Shown here one piece after another: positions 1 to 7,250 of a DNA stretch of 9,884 bases. The stretch covers positions 1 to 9,884 of the forward strand of contig ONUD01000143.1 of the NCBI GenBank assembly GCA_900320925.1, read 5' to 3'. The position numbers and the translations under genes were made by a program. The notes under the pieces are model-generated. The model ran no database searches and had not been told where the DNA came from. It was given only the letters and a program-made list of their open reading frames with translations. Position 1 is the first letter of the stretch; the number at the start of each line of letters is the position of its first letter. Origin of the DNA: an uncultured Eubacteriales bacterium (GTDB lineage Bacteria > Bacillota > Clostridia > Oscillospirales > Acutalibacteraceae).

Positions 1-1788
1 GACAATTCAATTGATGAGGCTCTGGCAGGCTACTGCACCAAAATCGAAGTGACGATTCTCCAAGGAAACATCATTCGTGTCCATGATGACGGAAGAGGGA
101 TTCCTGTCGGAATCCAGCCCAAACTGGGCATCCCTGCGGTAACGGTGGTATTCACGGTACTGCACGCCGGCGGCAAGTTCGGCGGCAGCGGCTACAAAGT
201 GGCAGGCGGTCTGCACGGAGTCGGTGCGTCCGTTGTCAATGCCCTTTCGGAATGGCTGGAGGTGGAGGTCTGCGACGGCAAGGACGTTTACAGACAGCGT
301 TTTGAAAGAGGCAACGCTGTCACAGAACTGCAAAACATCGGCAAGGGACAGCAAACAGGTACCACCGTGACATTTAAAGCCGATCCGGAAGTCTTTACCG
401 AAACAGATGTTTACGATTATGAAACCCTGTCCGTCAGATTGAGAGAGCAGGCATTCCTGAATGCAGGGGTCAATATCGTACTCAGGGATGAACGTGATGC
501 CGGCAATGTACAGGAACAGCAGTTCTGCTATGAGGGCGGTGTGTCCAGCTTTGTAGAATATGTACATAAAAAGCGGGCTCTTGATGTGATACACCCCGAT
601 ATTATCTACTTTCAGGCCAAAAATGAGGACGATACGGCATCCGCAGAAATTGCCATGCAGTACAATGACAGCTATAATGAGCTGATTTTGTCCTTTGCCA
701 ATAATATCCATACCAATGACGGCGGTACGCATGAAGAGGGTTTCAAGCGTGCTTTGACAAGGGTGATGAATGACTATGCCCGCAAGTTCAATATCCTCAA
801 GGAGGGAGAAAAAGGACTCAGCGGTGAAGATGTCAGAGAAGGTCTGACCGTGGTGATCAGCGTCAAGCTTAAGGATGCCCAGTTCGAGAGCCAGACCAAG
901 GCAAAATTGGGCAATACCTCTATCCGCACATTGGTGGATAAACTGGTCAGCGATAAGTTGGAACAATATCTGGAGGAAAATCCTGCGACTGCCAAGGCGA
1001 TTTTTGAAAAAGCCCTCATGGCCGCCCGTGCCAGAGATGCCGCCCGAAAAGCCAGGGATCTTGCCAGAAGAAAAACCGCTATGGAAGGAGCCGGTCTGCC
1101 GGGCAAGCTTGCCGACTGCCAGTCCAGAGATGTGAACGAAACGGAAATCTATATCGTAGAAGGCGACTCCGCAGGCGGTTCTGCCAAGGGCGGACGTGAC
1201 AGACGCTTTCAGGCCATTCTGCCGCTTTGGGGCAAGATGCTGAACGTGGAAAAGGCACGGCTTGACAGAGTATACGGCAATGACAAGCTCATGCCGGTCA
1301 TTACGGCACTGGGCTGTGGCATCGGCGATGAAATCGACCTGTCCAAGCTCCGCTACGGCAAAATTATTATCATGGCAGATGCCGATGTGGACGGTTCCCA
1401 TATCCGTACCCTAATGCTGACGTTCTTTTTCCGCTTCATGCGTCCGCTGATTGAAGAAGGACACGTTTATATTGCCCAACCGCCCCTGTACCGCATTACC
1501 AAGGGCAAGGAACATCATTATGCCTATTCCGACGGGGAACGGGATAAAATTATGGCAGAATTAGGCGGCAAGTATGAAATACAGCGTTACAAAGGTCTGG
1601 GTGAAATGGACTCCGATCAGCTGTGGGAAACGACCATGGATCCGGCTACTCGTATCATGCTGCGGGTAGAAATGGAGGACGCTGCCGCCGCTGACGAGGT
1701 GTTTACCATCCTGATGGGGGATAAAGTGGAGCCAAGACGTGAGTTTATTGAAAAAAACGCCAAATATGTACAAAATCTTGACGTATAA
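1..1788 (+). CDS. gyrB: DNA gyrase subunit B, 5'-truncated by the window edge
   Basis: ATPase subunit of DNA gyrase, which with GyrA forms the A2B2 enzyme that introduces negative supercoils. The reading frame is open from base 1, so the start lies upstream; by alignment from memory with E. coli GyrB about 44 residues are missing, giving roughly 640 residues, usual for Gram-positive GyrB. Fragment residue Asn2 in DNSIDEALAGY matches the Mg-binding Asn46 of E. coli. DDGRGIPV (residues 29-36) holds the ATP-site Asp. The ATP lid GGLHGVGASVVNALS follows, then the QTK loop (Gln298-Lys300). The TOPRIM domain shows EGDSAGGSAKGG with Glu387 and DADVDGSH with Asp460, Asp462 and Asp464. The C-terminus RREFIEKNAKYVQNLDV is typical, and no E. 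coli-type insertion is seen. It is the first visible gene of the operon that ends with gyrA; the next gene starts 12 bases after the stop. Confidence 0.98.
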   Translation, partial: DNSIDEALAGYCTKIEVTILQGNIIRVHDDGRGIPVGIQPKLGIPAVTVVFTVLHAGGKFGGSGYKVAGGLHGVGASVVNALSEWLEVEVCDGKDVYRQRFERGNAVTELQNIGKGQQTGTTVTFKADPEVFTETDVYDYETLSVRLREQAFLNAGVNIVLRDERDAGNVQEQQFCYEGGVSSFVEYVHKKRALDVIHPDIIYFQAKNEDDTASAEIAMQYNDSYNELILSFANNIHTNDGGTHEEGFKRALTRVMNDYARKFNILKEGEKGLSGEDVREGLTVVISVKLKDAQFESQTKAKLGNTSIRTLVDKLVSDKLEQYLEENPATAKAIFEKALMAARARDAARKARDLARRKTAMEGAGLPGKLADCQSRDVNETEIYIVEGDSAGGSAKGGRDRRFQAILPLWGKMLNVEKARLDRVYGNDKLMPVITALGCGIGDEIDLSKLRYGKIIIMADADVDGSHIRTLMLTFFFRFMRPLIEEGHVYIAQPPLYRITKGKEHHYAYSDGERDKIMAELGGKYEIQRYKGLGEMDSDQLWETTMDPATRIMLRVEMEDAAAADEVFTILMGDKVEPRREFIEKNAKYVQNLDV

Positions 1789-1800
1789 GGGAGAATACTG

Positions 1801-2502
1801 ATGAAACAACAAGACCCTGCCGGGCGAAATGAAATCGAAGAACATCGGGATGAACAGCTCATTGATGATATATCCCATGAGCTGGAAATGATTGAAAACA
1901 ACCAGAAGCCTGACGAGAATCCCGAATGGGACGTCTCGGAATCGGCATTGGTGGCAGACGATGATGCAGAGGAGTATGAAATTCCCGAAACAGGTATCAA
2001 AATTGCCTATGCCCTGACACCCGAAGAAATGTACCAGTGCCTGTACCACAGCAAGCTGTATAAGACCAAAGGTTCCCGTGCCATCGCACAAAGCGTGATA
2101 TTCGGACTGGCAGCCGTTGTCTTTTTCCTGACCTACTTTCTGACACGCTCCCAGTATCACGGTTATCACCTTTTTTTCGGGTGTTTGTGTCTTGTGATGA
2201 TTGCAGTCATCTGGCTGGTGCCGTACTTCCACATGAAGAGCCTTGCCAACATCATGGCGGACGGCAAAACCGTGGAAGCGGAGATTTACCCGACCCATAT
2301 CGACATCGGCAGAGAGGACGGTGCATGGAGCATCGAACTGGACGGCAGTGCGGAAATTGCCGAATTTGACGGTATTATCATGATTTATGCCGATGAGGAA
2401 CGCAGCTTTGCCATTCCCGAACGGGTCATTGAGCCGGAGGTCTATAACGAAATTAAAGCCATTCTCCTGTCGGGAACCATGCCGGAGGAATCGGAGGAAT
2501 AA
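1801..2502 (+). CDS. Acidic two-helix membrane protein, possibly YcxB-like
   Basis: Function unknown; 233 residues. The ATG follows AAGGGAG (1787-1793), which overlaps the gyrB stop, with a 7-base spacer. Residues 1-63 are strongly acidic (over a third Asp or Glu) and look soluble and flexible. Two hydrophobic segments follow at about 96-115 and 122-144, joined by a short loop, so both ends probably face the same side. The C-terminal part (about 155-225) has a beta-rich look and ends in SFAIPERVIEPEVYNEIKAIL, which resembles the end of YcxB-like proteins, where a hydrophobic strand leads into an 'IPkr' motif and a helix. The last two genes before gyrA share the two-helix plus C-terminal-domain layout, so the three may be distant paralogues. 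The YcxB-like assignment is inference; the membrane topology is well supported. The next gene begins 2 bases after the stop. Confidence 0.85.
   Translation: MKQQDPAGRNEIEEHRDEQLIDDISHELEMIENNQKPDENPEWDVSESALVADDDAEEYEIPETGIKIAYALTPEEMYQCLYHSKLYKTKGSRAIAQSVIFGLAAVVFFLTYFLTRSQYHGYHLFFGCLCLVMIAVIWLVPYFHMKSLANIMADGKTVEAEIYPTHIDIGREDGAWSIELDGSAEIAEFDGIIMIYADEERSFAIPERVIEPEVYNEIKAILLSGTMPEESEE
2493..2497 (+). promoter_or_regulatory. Ribosome binding site that fixes a GTG start
   Basis: GGAGG sits 7 bases before the GTG at 2505, inside the last codons of the preceding membrane-protein gene. It supports GTG rather than a later ATG as the thioesterase start and suggests translational coupling. Confidence 0.75.
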
Positions 2503-2504
2503 GC

Positions 2505-2927
2505 GTGAAGAATGAAACTTACATCACGGCCCGCTATGCGGAAACGGATCAGATGGGCATTATCCATCATTCCGTGTATCCTGTATGGTTCGAGGTGGGC
2601 AGAACGAACTTTATCAGAATGTTGGGCATTTCCTACAGTGAACTGGAACGGGAGGGAATCATGCTGCCGCTGTCCCGTCTGGAATGTCATTATTTGTGTC
2701 CTGTGCATTATGAAGAGGAAGTGCTGCTGGAAACAAGAGTGGAGAAGCTGACGGCTTCCCGCATACAGTTTTCGTACAGAGTGCTTCTGGACGGCACGCT
2801 CATGGCAGAGGGAAGCACGACTCACGGTTTTGTGAATGCTGATACCCTCAAGCCCCTGAATATGAAAAAATACTGTGAAGAACTGTACCTCCAACTGGCA
2901 GCAACGATGGGGGAGAACCATGTATAA
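2505..2927 (+). CDS. Acyl-CoA thioesterase, YbgC/FadM-type hotdog fold
   Basis: Small hotdog-fold (4HBT family) thioesterase of 140 residues, the usual length. Members hydrolyse acyl-CoA or acyl-carrier-protein thioesters in the cytoplasm, and YbgC homologues are linked to phospholipid synthesis. The N-terminal block ARYAETDQMGIIHHSVYPVW carries the family signature: Asp15 matches the catalytic Asp, followed by the GIIHHSVY segment that begins the hotdog helix, and a Phe-Glu-x-x-Arg helix (residues 29-33). The remainder (RLECHYLCPVHYEEEVLLE, then SYRVLLDG...AEGSTTHGFVN) gives the expected beta strands. The start is GTG with a strong upstream GGAGG. The stop overlaps the next gene by 8 bases. 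It lies in the operon between gyrB and gyrA, next to three membrane proteins, which hints at a lipid-related role, but the substrate cannot be read from the sequence. Confidence 0.93.
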   Translation: MKNETYITARYAETDQMGIIHHSVYPVWFEVGRTNFIRMLGISYSELEREGIMLPLSRLECHYLCPVHYEEEVLLETRVEKLTASRIQFSYRVLLDGTLMAEGSTTHGFVNADTLKPLNMKKYCEELYLQLAATMGENHV

Positions 2928-3471
2928 TACCCTGATTGCCGAATTTGACAGCAGGCTCAGGATACAGGAATATGCTTTTGCCTACCGGCTGTACGAATTG
3001 AAGTACGGCAGTGAAGCGGGCAGGGGATGGAAAGCCGCCGTGTTTGGAGGAGCAGGAGCTATCGTGCTGTATGCACTGGCGAAAGAACAGTTTGATTTCG
3101 GGAGATTTCCGGCGGCATCGGTAATCATTCTGATTTGTCTGTATATGCTCACGTATTACCTGTTTCTTGTACCGAAAAAAGCACGGCTGTACGGAGAGCA
3201 TATCTATAAAAGCTCCCGTTTGCTGTCCAAGCCGCAGCACTGCAAAATTTACCGTGATTTTCTGGAAATGGAGAATGAATATGAGTCCATCAAACGGTAC
3301 TATACAGAGGTGACGGACTGCATTGAAACGGAGAGAGCTTTCATTCTGATGGGCGGTGTGGAAAAACCCCTGCTGGTCATCTCCAAAAAGCAGATGTCAC
3401 CGCAGCAGCAAACAGCCGTGTCAGAGCATTTCCAAAAGGAAATGACTAAACGCTGCCGAAAAAGGTCGTGA
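2920..3471 (+). CDS. Two-helix membrane protein, YcxB-like
   Basis: Function unknown; 183 residues. I chose the ATG at 2920 because GGGGGAGA (2909-2916) lies just before it. An in-frame ATG at 2875 would lengthen the overlap with the thioesterase and add a residue run unlike a protein start. The layout is a short N-terminal helix, two hydrophobic segments at about 38-54 and 64-84, then a cytoplasmic-looking domain. That domain ends in KPLLVISKKQMSPQQQTAVS followed by a helix, the strand, 'Kk' motif and helix pattern of YcxB-like C-termini. It starts inside the thioesterase gene and is followed after 6 bases by a protein of the same layout, so the pair may be a tandem duplication that has diverged. 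The family name is a moderate-confidence inference. Confidence 0.88.
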   Translation: MYNTLIAEFDSRLRIQEYAFAYRLYELKYGSEAGRGWKAAVFGGAGAIVLYALAKEQFDFGRFPAASVIILICLYMLTYYLFLVPKKARLYGEHIYKSSRLLSKPQHCKIYRDFLEMENEYESIKRYYTEVTDCIETERAFILMGGVEKPLLVISKKQMSPQQQTAVSEHFQKEMTKRCRKRS

Positions 3472-3477
3472 AAAACA

Positions 3478-3996
3478 ATGTTGGAGCTGAGTTTTCTTGT
3501 GACAAAAGAGGATTATGTCTTTCAGGCACTGGAAAAACAACACTATCTGACACCAAAGGAAAATAAAATCATTTTGTATGTCATCGGACTCATTGCAGTA
3601 GGCTGCGGCACGGCGGCATGGTTGCATCTGAACGGCAGCATTTATCAAAAAACAGGTTTTGCCGCATTGATTCTGAGCGGGCTGTATGCCGTTTGCTACT
3701 ATGACATCATCAAGCCGCTTCTGGTGAAAAGACGGGCAGTCGCTTACTATGAAATCCATCAAAAGCATATCGGCTCGAAAAGAGTGAGGCTGTATGCCGA
3801 TAAAATAGAGGTCATTGCCGAAAACAGAAGTCTGCACCTGCCCCAAAAATATATTTATCGCATCGTGGAGGGGAAACATAGCCTGTTGGTATTCCTCGAC
3901 AGGAATGAAAGTGTGTTTTTGCCGAAACGTGTCTTTTCAGAACAGCAGCTTACCGAATTTCGCAGTGTCTACCAAGAGAATTGTGTTGCTAATTGA
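3478..3996 (+). CDS. YcxB-like two-helix membrane protein
   Basis: 172 residues. The N-terminal FLVTKEDYVFQAL is followed by two hydrophobic segments at about 30-49 and 56-78, a basic stretch (LLVKRRA), and a C-terminal domain that closes with SVFLPKRVFSEQQLTEFRSV (about 145-164). That last block is the clearest match in this window to YcxB-like proteins, which have no established function. The ATG is preceded only by a weak AAAGGT (3461-3466, 11-base spacer), so translation may depend on coupling to the gene ending 6 bases upstream. It ends 18 bases before the gyrA start. With the two other two-helix proteins it makes three similar membrane proteins in one operon. Confidence 0.9.
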   Translation: MLELSFLVTKEDYVFQALEKQHYLTPKENKIILYVIGLIAVGCGTAAWLHLNGSIYQKTGFAALILSGLYAVCYYDIIKPLLVKRRAVAYYEIHQKHIGSKRVRLYADKIEVIAENRSLHLPQKYIYRIVEGKHSLLVFLDRNESVFLPKRVFSEQQLTEFRSVYQENCVAN

Positions 3997-4000
3997 ACGA

Positions 4001-4008
4001 GAGAGGTG
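4001..4008 (+). promoter_or_regulatory. Ribosome binding site that points to a TTG start for gyrA
   Basis: GAGAGGTG lies 6 bases before TTG 4015. The upstream GTG at 4006 is part of this site and cannot use it. The ATG at 4021 would be 12 bases away. TTG 4015 is therefore the best-placed start. Confidence 0.65.
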
Positions 4009-4014
4009 TTTTCA

Positions 4015-6450
4015 TTGGAGATGGAACCAAAGATTATCAATGTGGATATAGAACGAGAAATGAAAAAATCATTCCTTGATTATTCCATGTCGGTCATCGT
4101 ATCCCGTGCCCTGCCCGATGTCAGGGACGGCTTAAAACCCGTACACAGGAGAATATTATACTCGCAGTATGAGGATAATCTGACCCCTGACAAGCCCTAC
4201 AAAAAATGTGCAACTACGGTCGGTAATGTGCTGGGACGGTATCATCCCCATGGTGACAGCTCCGTTTATGATGCCTTGGTGCGTCTGGCACAGGATTTTT
4301 CCATGCGGTACATCTTGGTGGACGGTCATGGCAACTTTGGTTCGGTGGACGGTGATCCGCCTGCTGCTTACCGTTATACAGAATCCCGCATGAGCAAAAT
4401 CAGTGTGGAAATGCTGACCGATATTGACAAGGAAACCGTGGATTTTATCCCGAACTATGATGACAGCAGAAAAGAACCGTCTGTACTGCCTTCCCGTTTT
4501 CCGAACCTGCTGGTCAACGGTTCAACGGGCATTGCCGTCGGTATGGCTACCAATATCCCGCCCCATAACCTGAATGAAGTGGTGGATGCCGTCAATTTTC
4601 TGATTGATACGCCCGATGCCGGACTGGAAGAACTGATGGAATATATCAAGGGGCCTGATTTCCCCACCGCAGGCATGATTATGGGCAAAAGCGGGATTCG
4701 TGCCGCCTATGCCACCGGCAGGGGCAAAATTACGGTTCGTGCCAAGGCGGAAATCCTTGAAGATAAAAACGGCAGATATAAAATTGCCGTGACCGAGCTT
4801 CCCTATCAGGTCAACAAGGCACGGCTTGTCGAAAGTATTGCCGATATGGTCAAGGATAAAAAAATCGAGGGAATTGCCAATATTGACGACCATTCCGACA
4901 GGAACGGTATGCATATCGAGATTACCCTCAAAAAAGAGGCTTCCCCGAATATTGTACTGAATAACCTCTATAAAAATTCCCAGCTGCAAATTACCTATGG
5001 GATTATCATGCTGGCCATTGTCAACGGTGTGCCGAAGATTCTGAACTTAAAGGATATTTTACAGCACTATATTGACTTTCAGGTGGACGTGATTACCAGA
5101 CGTACCATTTATGACCTCCGCAAGGCCGAGGAACGGGCTCATATATTAGAGGGCTTGAAAATTGCCATCGACTTCATTGATGAAGTCATCAAAATTATCC
5201 GTGCTTCCAAGGATACGGCTTCTGCCAAGCAGAATTTATGTGAGCGTTTCGGTCTGGACGATGTGCAGGCACAGGCGATTGTGGATATGCGTCTGCGTCA
5301 GCTTTCGGGTCTGGAGCGGGAAAAAATTGAGGAAGAACTCACAGCCGTGCTGGCGAAAATTGAGGACTACAGGGATATTCTCCAGAACGGTGAAAGACTG
5401 CTCGGTATTATCAAGACCGAACTCAATGCCATCAAGCAGAAATTCGGTGATGAAAGACGCACGCAGATTGAATCTGTCAGCGGTGAAGTGGATATTGAAG
5501 ATTTGATTCCCCGTGAAGACTGCGTGATTACCATGACGAATTTCGGCTATGTGAAGCGTCAGAAAGTCGATATCTACCGTACCCAGAAGCGTGGGGGACG
5601 GGGCATTTCCGGCATGAACCGACGGGAAGAAGATGTGGCAACCGATATGTTTGTCAGCGGTACCCATGATTCTGTGCTGTTTTTCACGAATTTCGGCAAA
5701 GTGTATAAAATGAAATGCTATCAGATTCCCGAAAGCTCCCGTACCTCCAAGGGAATGAATATCAATAATTTGCTTCCCCTGCTTCCCGATGAGAAAGTGG
5801 CTTCCATGATTCGGATCCCCGAAAAGGGTGATGAGGATATGTATCTGGTGATGATTACCAAGAACGGTATTATCAAGCGTACTGCTACCAGTCAGTTCCA
5901 TTCTGCCAAAAGAAAAATCGGATTGAATGCCATTGACATTTCGGAAGGAGATGAGCTGGCATGGGTGCGTCTGACAGACGGACATTCCCAGCTTTTGATT
6001 GCCACCAAAAACGGTATGGCAATTCGTATCCATGAAACCGATGTGCGTCCCATGAGCCGGGCGGCAAGGGGAGTTAAAGCGATTTCTCTGAATGAAGGGG
6101 ACAGCGTGATTGGTATGTCCATTCTGAGAGAGGGAGCATTGATTCTGACCGTTTCCGAAACAGGCTATGGCAGACTGACGGAACAAAAGGAATACCGTAT
6201 TCAATCCCGCGGCGGTAAGGGACTGGTGAATTATCCGTGTGACAAGTTTGGCAAGGTCGCTGCCATTAAAGCGGTGGATATGGATGACGATATTATCCTG
6301 ATTTCCGACAATGGTGTCATTATCCGCATACAGGCTTCCTCCATCAGCTGTTATTCACGCTACAGCAAAGGCGTGATCGTGATGAAAATGGACGATGACA
6401 GCAAAATTGCCACCATCTCCCGGGCACCCCATGAAGAGAGTGAAGAATGA
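4015..6450 (+). CDS. gyrA: DNA gyrase subunit A
   Basis: Breakage-reunion subunit of DNA gyrase; partner of the GyrB at the start of the window. From TTG 4015 it has 811 residues, a normal length. The N-terminal SFLDYSMSVIVSRALPDVRD is the family hallmark. The winged-helix domain carries YHPHGDSSVYD (76-86) with Ser82 and Asp86 at the positions of E. coli Ser83 and Asp87. The catalytic Tyr is Tyr121 in AAYRYTES, preceded by the DGHGNFGS block. The coiled-coil tower and DMRLRQLSGLE follow. The C-terminal beta-pinwheel contains the GyrA box QKRGGRG (524-530), needed for DNA wrapping, which separates it from ParC. It ends in a short acidic tail (HEESEE). It is the last gene of the operon, followed at once by a terminator hairpin. 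The usual quinolone-resistance residues are unchanged. Confidence 0.97.
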   Translation: MEMEPKIINVDIEREMKKSFLDYSMSVIVSRALPDVRDGLKPVHRRILYSQYEDNLTPDKPYKKCATTVGNVLGRYHPHGDSSVYDALVRLAQDFSMRYILVDGHGNFGSVDGDPPAAYRYTESRMSKISVEMLTDIDKETVDFIPNYDDSRKEPSVLPSRFPNLLVNGSTGIAVGMATNIPPHNLNEVVDAVNFLIDTPDAGLEELMEYIKGPDFPTAGMIMGKSGIRAAYATGRGKITVRAKAEILEDKNGRYKIAVTELPYQVNKARLVESIADMVKDKKIEGIANIDDHSDRNGMHIEITLKKEASPNIVLNNLYKNSQLQITYGIIMLAIVNGVPKILNLKDILQHYIDFQVDVITRRTIYDLRKAEERAHILEGLKIAIDFIDEVIKIIRASKDTASAKQNLCERFGLDDVQAQAIVDMRLRQLSGLEREKIEEELTAVLAKIEDYRDILQNGERLLGIIKTELNAIKQKFGDERRTQIESVSGEVDIEDLIPREDCVITMTNFGYVKRQKVDIYRTQKRGGRGISGMNRREEDVATDMFVSGTHDSVLFFTNFGKVYKMKCYQIPESSRTSKGMNINNLLPLLPDEKVASMIRIPEKGDEDMYLVMITKNGIIKRTATSQFHSAKRKIGLNAIDISEGDELAWVRLTDGHSQLLIATKNGMAIRIHETDVRPMSRAARGVKAISLNEGDSVIGMSILREGALILTVSETGYGRLTEQKEYRIQSRGGKGLVNYPCDKFGKVAAIKAVDMDDDIILISDNGVIIRIQASSISCYSRYSKGVIVMKMDDDSKIATISRAPHEESEE

Positions 6451-6451
6451 A

Positions 6452-6484
6452 AAAAGGGCAGATACATCATGTATCTGCCCTTTT
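6452..6484. terminator. Bidirectional intrinsic terminator between gyrA and mtn
   Basis: A perfect GC-containing stem, GGGCAGATAC (6456-6465) with GTATCTGCCC (6471-6480), encloses a 5-base loop and is extended by four A-T pairs on each side. On the plus strand it is followed by four Ts; on the minus strand by a run of six Ts. It begins 2 bases after the gyrA stop and overlaps the last codons of mtn, whose TGA stop lies in the loop. It should stop transcripts from both sides, more strongly on the minus strand. Confidence 0.9.
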
Positions 6485-7171
6485 GAGGAACGCAAGTAAA
6501 ATGTCAATGGACTTTTTGGCGGCACAGCGGCTGAACGTGGTATATTCCACGGCATCATCCTCGTCACTCATGCTGTCGGAAATGGAACGCAGAATGGCAA
6601 AGGGGACTTTGTTCAAAAAGCATACCTGTCCGATACTGCCGCCCTCCATCTCACAGGCAATGGCATGGAATTGCCGGTTGAGTGCGTAGCGGCGTTCATT
6701 GCCGACAATAAATTGGTCACCTGTTGCCACCGTGCCGACCGTGAAATTGTCCTCCCCGATGGCACGGCAGGCGGCTTCCAGTTCCGTGACAAGCGTTTTG
6801 TCGCAGGGAATATAGTCAATACTGCCGTCAGAGAAAAAAATCGTTCCTTGTTTATCACCGAGAGCAGTTGTATCCATGTCATGCTGGATAACACTCTCTG
6901 CAATGACAACATGACCAATATGAGTCGTCAGGCTGGTACTGCCTGCAATGCCCGTGTTGATGATGCACTTGGGAGCATACCGCAGAATCATGGTTTGTGC
7001 CGCCACTGCCGCATTGACCTTTCCAATGCCGCATTTGACAATCACACAGTCCTTTCCGTGGATGGTTCCGCAGGTATACGTGTTGCCGCTGATGGTTTCC
7101 GTTTTTCTGTCGGTCATTTCTGAAATCATGCCGCTGACTTCAATGTCCATGGCACCGATAATTCCTATCAT
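6467..7171 (-). CDS. mtn: 5'-methylthioadenosine/S-adenosylhomocysteine nucleosidase
   Basis: Cytoplasmic N-glycosidase (also called MtnN or Pfs) that removes adenine from methylthioadenosine and S-adenosylhomocysteine, clearing inhibitory by-products of SAM use and feeding methionine salvage. It has 234 residues against 232 in E. coli. The N-terminus MIGIIGAMDIEV carries Glu11 (E. coli Glu12). KCGIGKVNAAVAAQ and NTGIAGS are the conserved glycine-rich segments. CEMEGGSIGQVC carries Glu176 (E. coli Glu174), and LRSISD carries the catalytic Asp199 (E. coli Asp197), so all the usual catalytic residues are present. The ATG at 7171 is preceded by GAGGTGA with a 5-base spacer; the open frame upstream runs across yitT and is not coding. 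It is transcribed alone, divergent from yitT and convergent with gyrA. Confidence 0.96.
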   Translation of the reverse strand: MIGIIGAMDIEVSGMISEMTDRKTETISGNTYTCGTIHGKDCVIVKCGIGKVNAAVAAQTMILRYAPKCIINTGIAGSTSLTTHIGHVVIAESVIQHDMDTTALGDKQGTIFFSDGSIDYIPCDKTLVTELEAACRAIGEDNFTVGTVATGDQFIVGNERRYALNRQFHAIACEMEGGSIGQVCFLNKVPFAILRSISDSMSDEDDAVEYTTFSRCAAKKSIDILLAFLKRADT

Positions 7172-7189
7172 GTTCTTCACCTCACGGAT

Positions 7190-7218
7190 ATTGTAACATA
7201 TATGGGCATATTTTACAA
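7190..7218 (-). promoter_or_regulatory. Probable promoter of mtn
   Basis: Read on the minus strand: -35 TTGTAA (7218-7213), a 17-base spacer, and -10 TACAAT (7195-7190) preceded by TGT, an extended -10. The start of transcription would fall near 7183, giving a very short leader of about a dozen bases that just includes the ribosome binding site. Confidence 0.6.
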
Positions 7219-7219
7219 T
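7191..7219 (+). promoter_or_regulatory. Probable promoter of the yitT-family gene
   Basis: Read on the plus strand: -35 TTGTAA (7191-7196), a 17-base spacer, and -10 TACAAT (7214-7219), without the TGn extension present on the other strand. The leader would be about 25 bases and contain GGAGGA (7237-7242). It occupies the same bases as the mtn promoter. Confidence 0.5.
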
Positions 7220-7250
7220 GAAGATATAGTGAAATCGGAGGAGATTCTTG

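Larger units (their letters stand above)
7190..7219. repeat. Inverted repeat in the mtn/yitT divergent promoter region
   Basis: ATTGTAACATAT (7190-7201) faces ATATTTTACAAT (7208-7219) across a 6-base centre. The 12-base arms are complementary except at one position (7197 against 7212). The outer parts coincide with the -35 and -10 elements of promoters on both strands. This may be a regulator operator or simply the outcome of two overlaid promoters. Confidence 0.75.

Noticed and set aside
7..1401. A 464-codon open frame on the minus strand across gyrB
   Set aside because: It lies wholly inside a certain gyrB, has no family resemblance and no promoter, and reflects codon bias in the sense gene.
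5236..6204. A 322-codon open frame on the minus strand across gyrA
   Set aside because: It lies inside conserved gyrA sequence, and its low-complexity, His- and Asn-rich product looks like an antisense translation.
4015..6450. ParC (topoisomerase IV subunit A) instead of GyrA
   Set aside because: A canonical GyrA box (QKRGGRG) is present and the gene shares an operon with gyrB.
7190..7219. A BirA (biotin repressor) operator, because of the TTGTAAC half-site
   Set aside because: The known Firmicute form is TTGTTAACC with its inverted partner; the inner half-site bases do not match and there is no biotin gene nearby.
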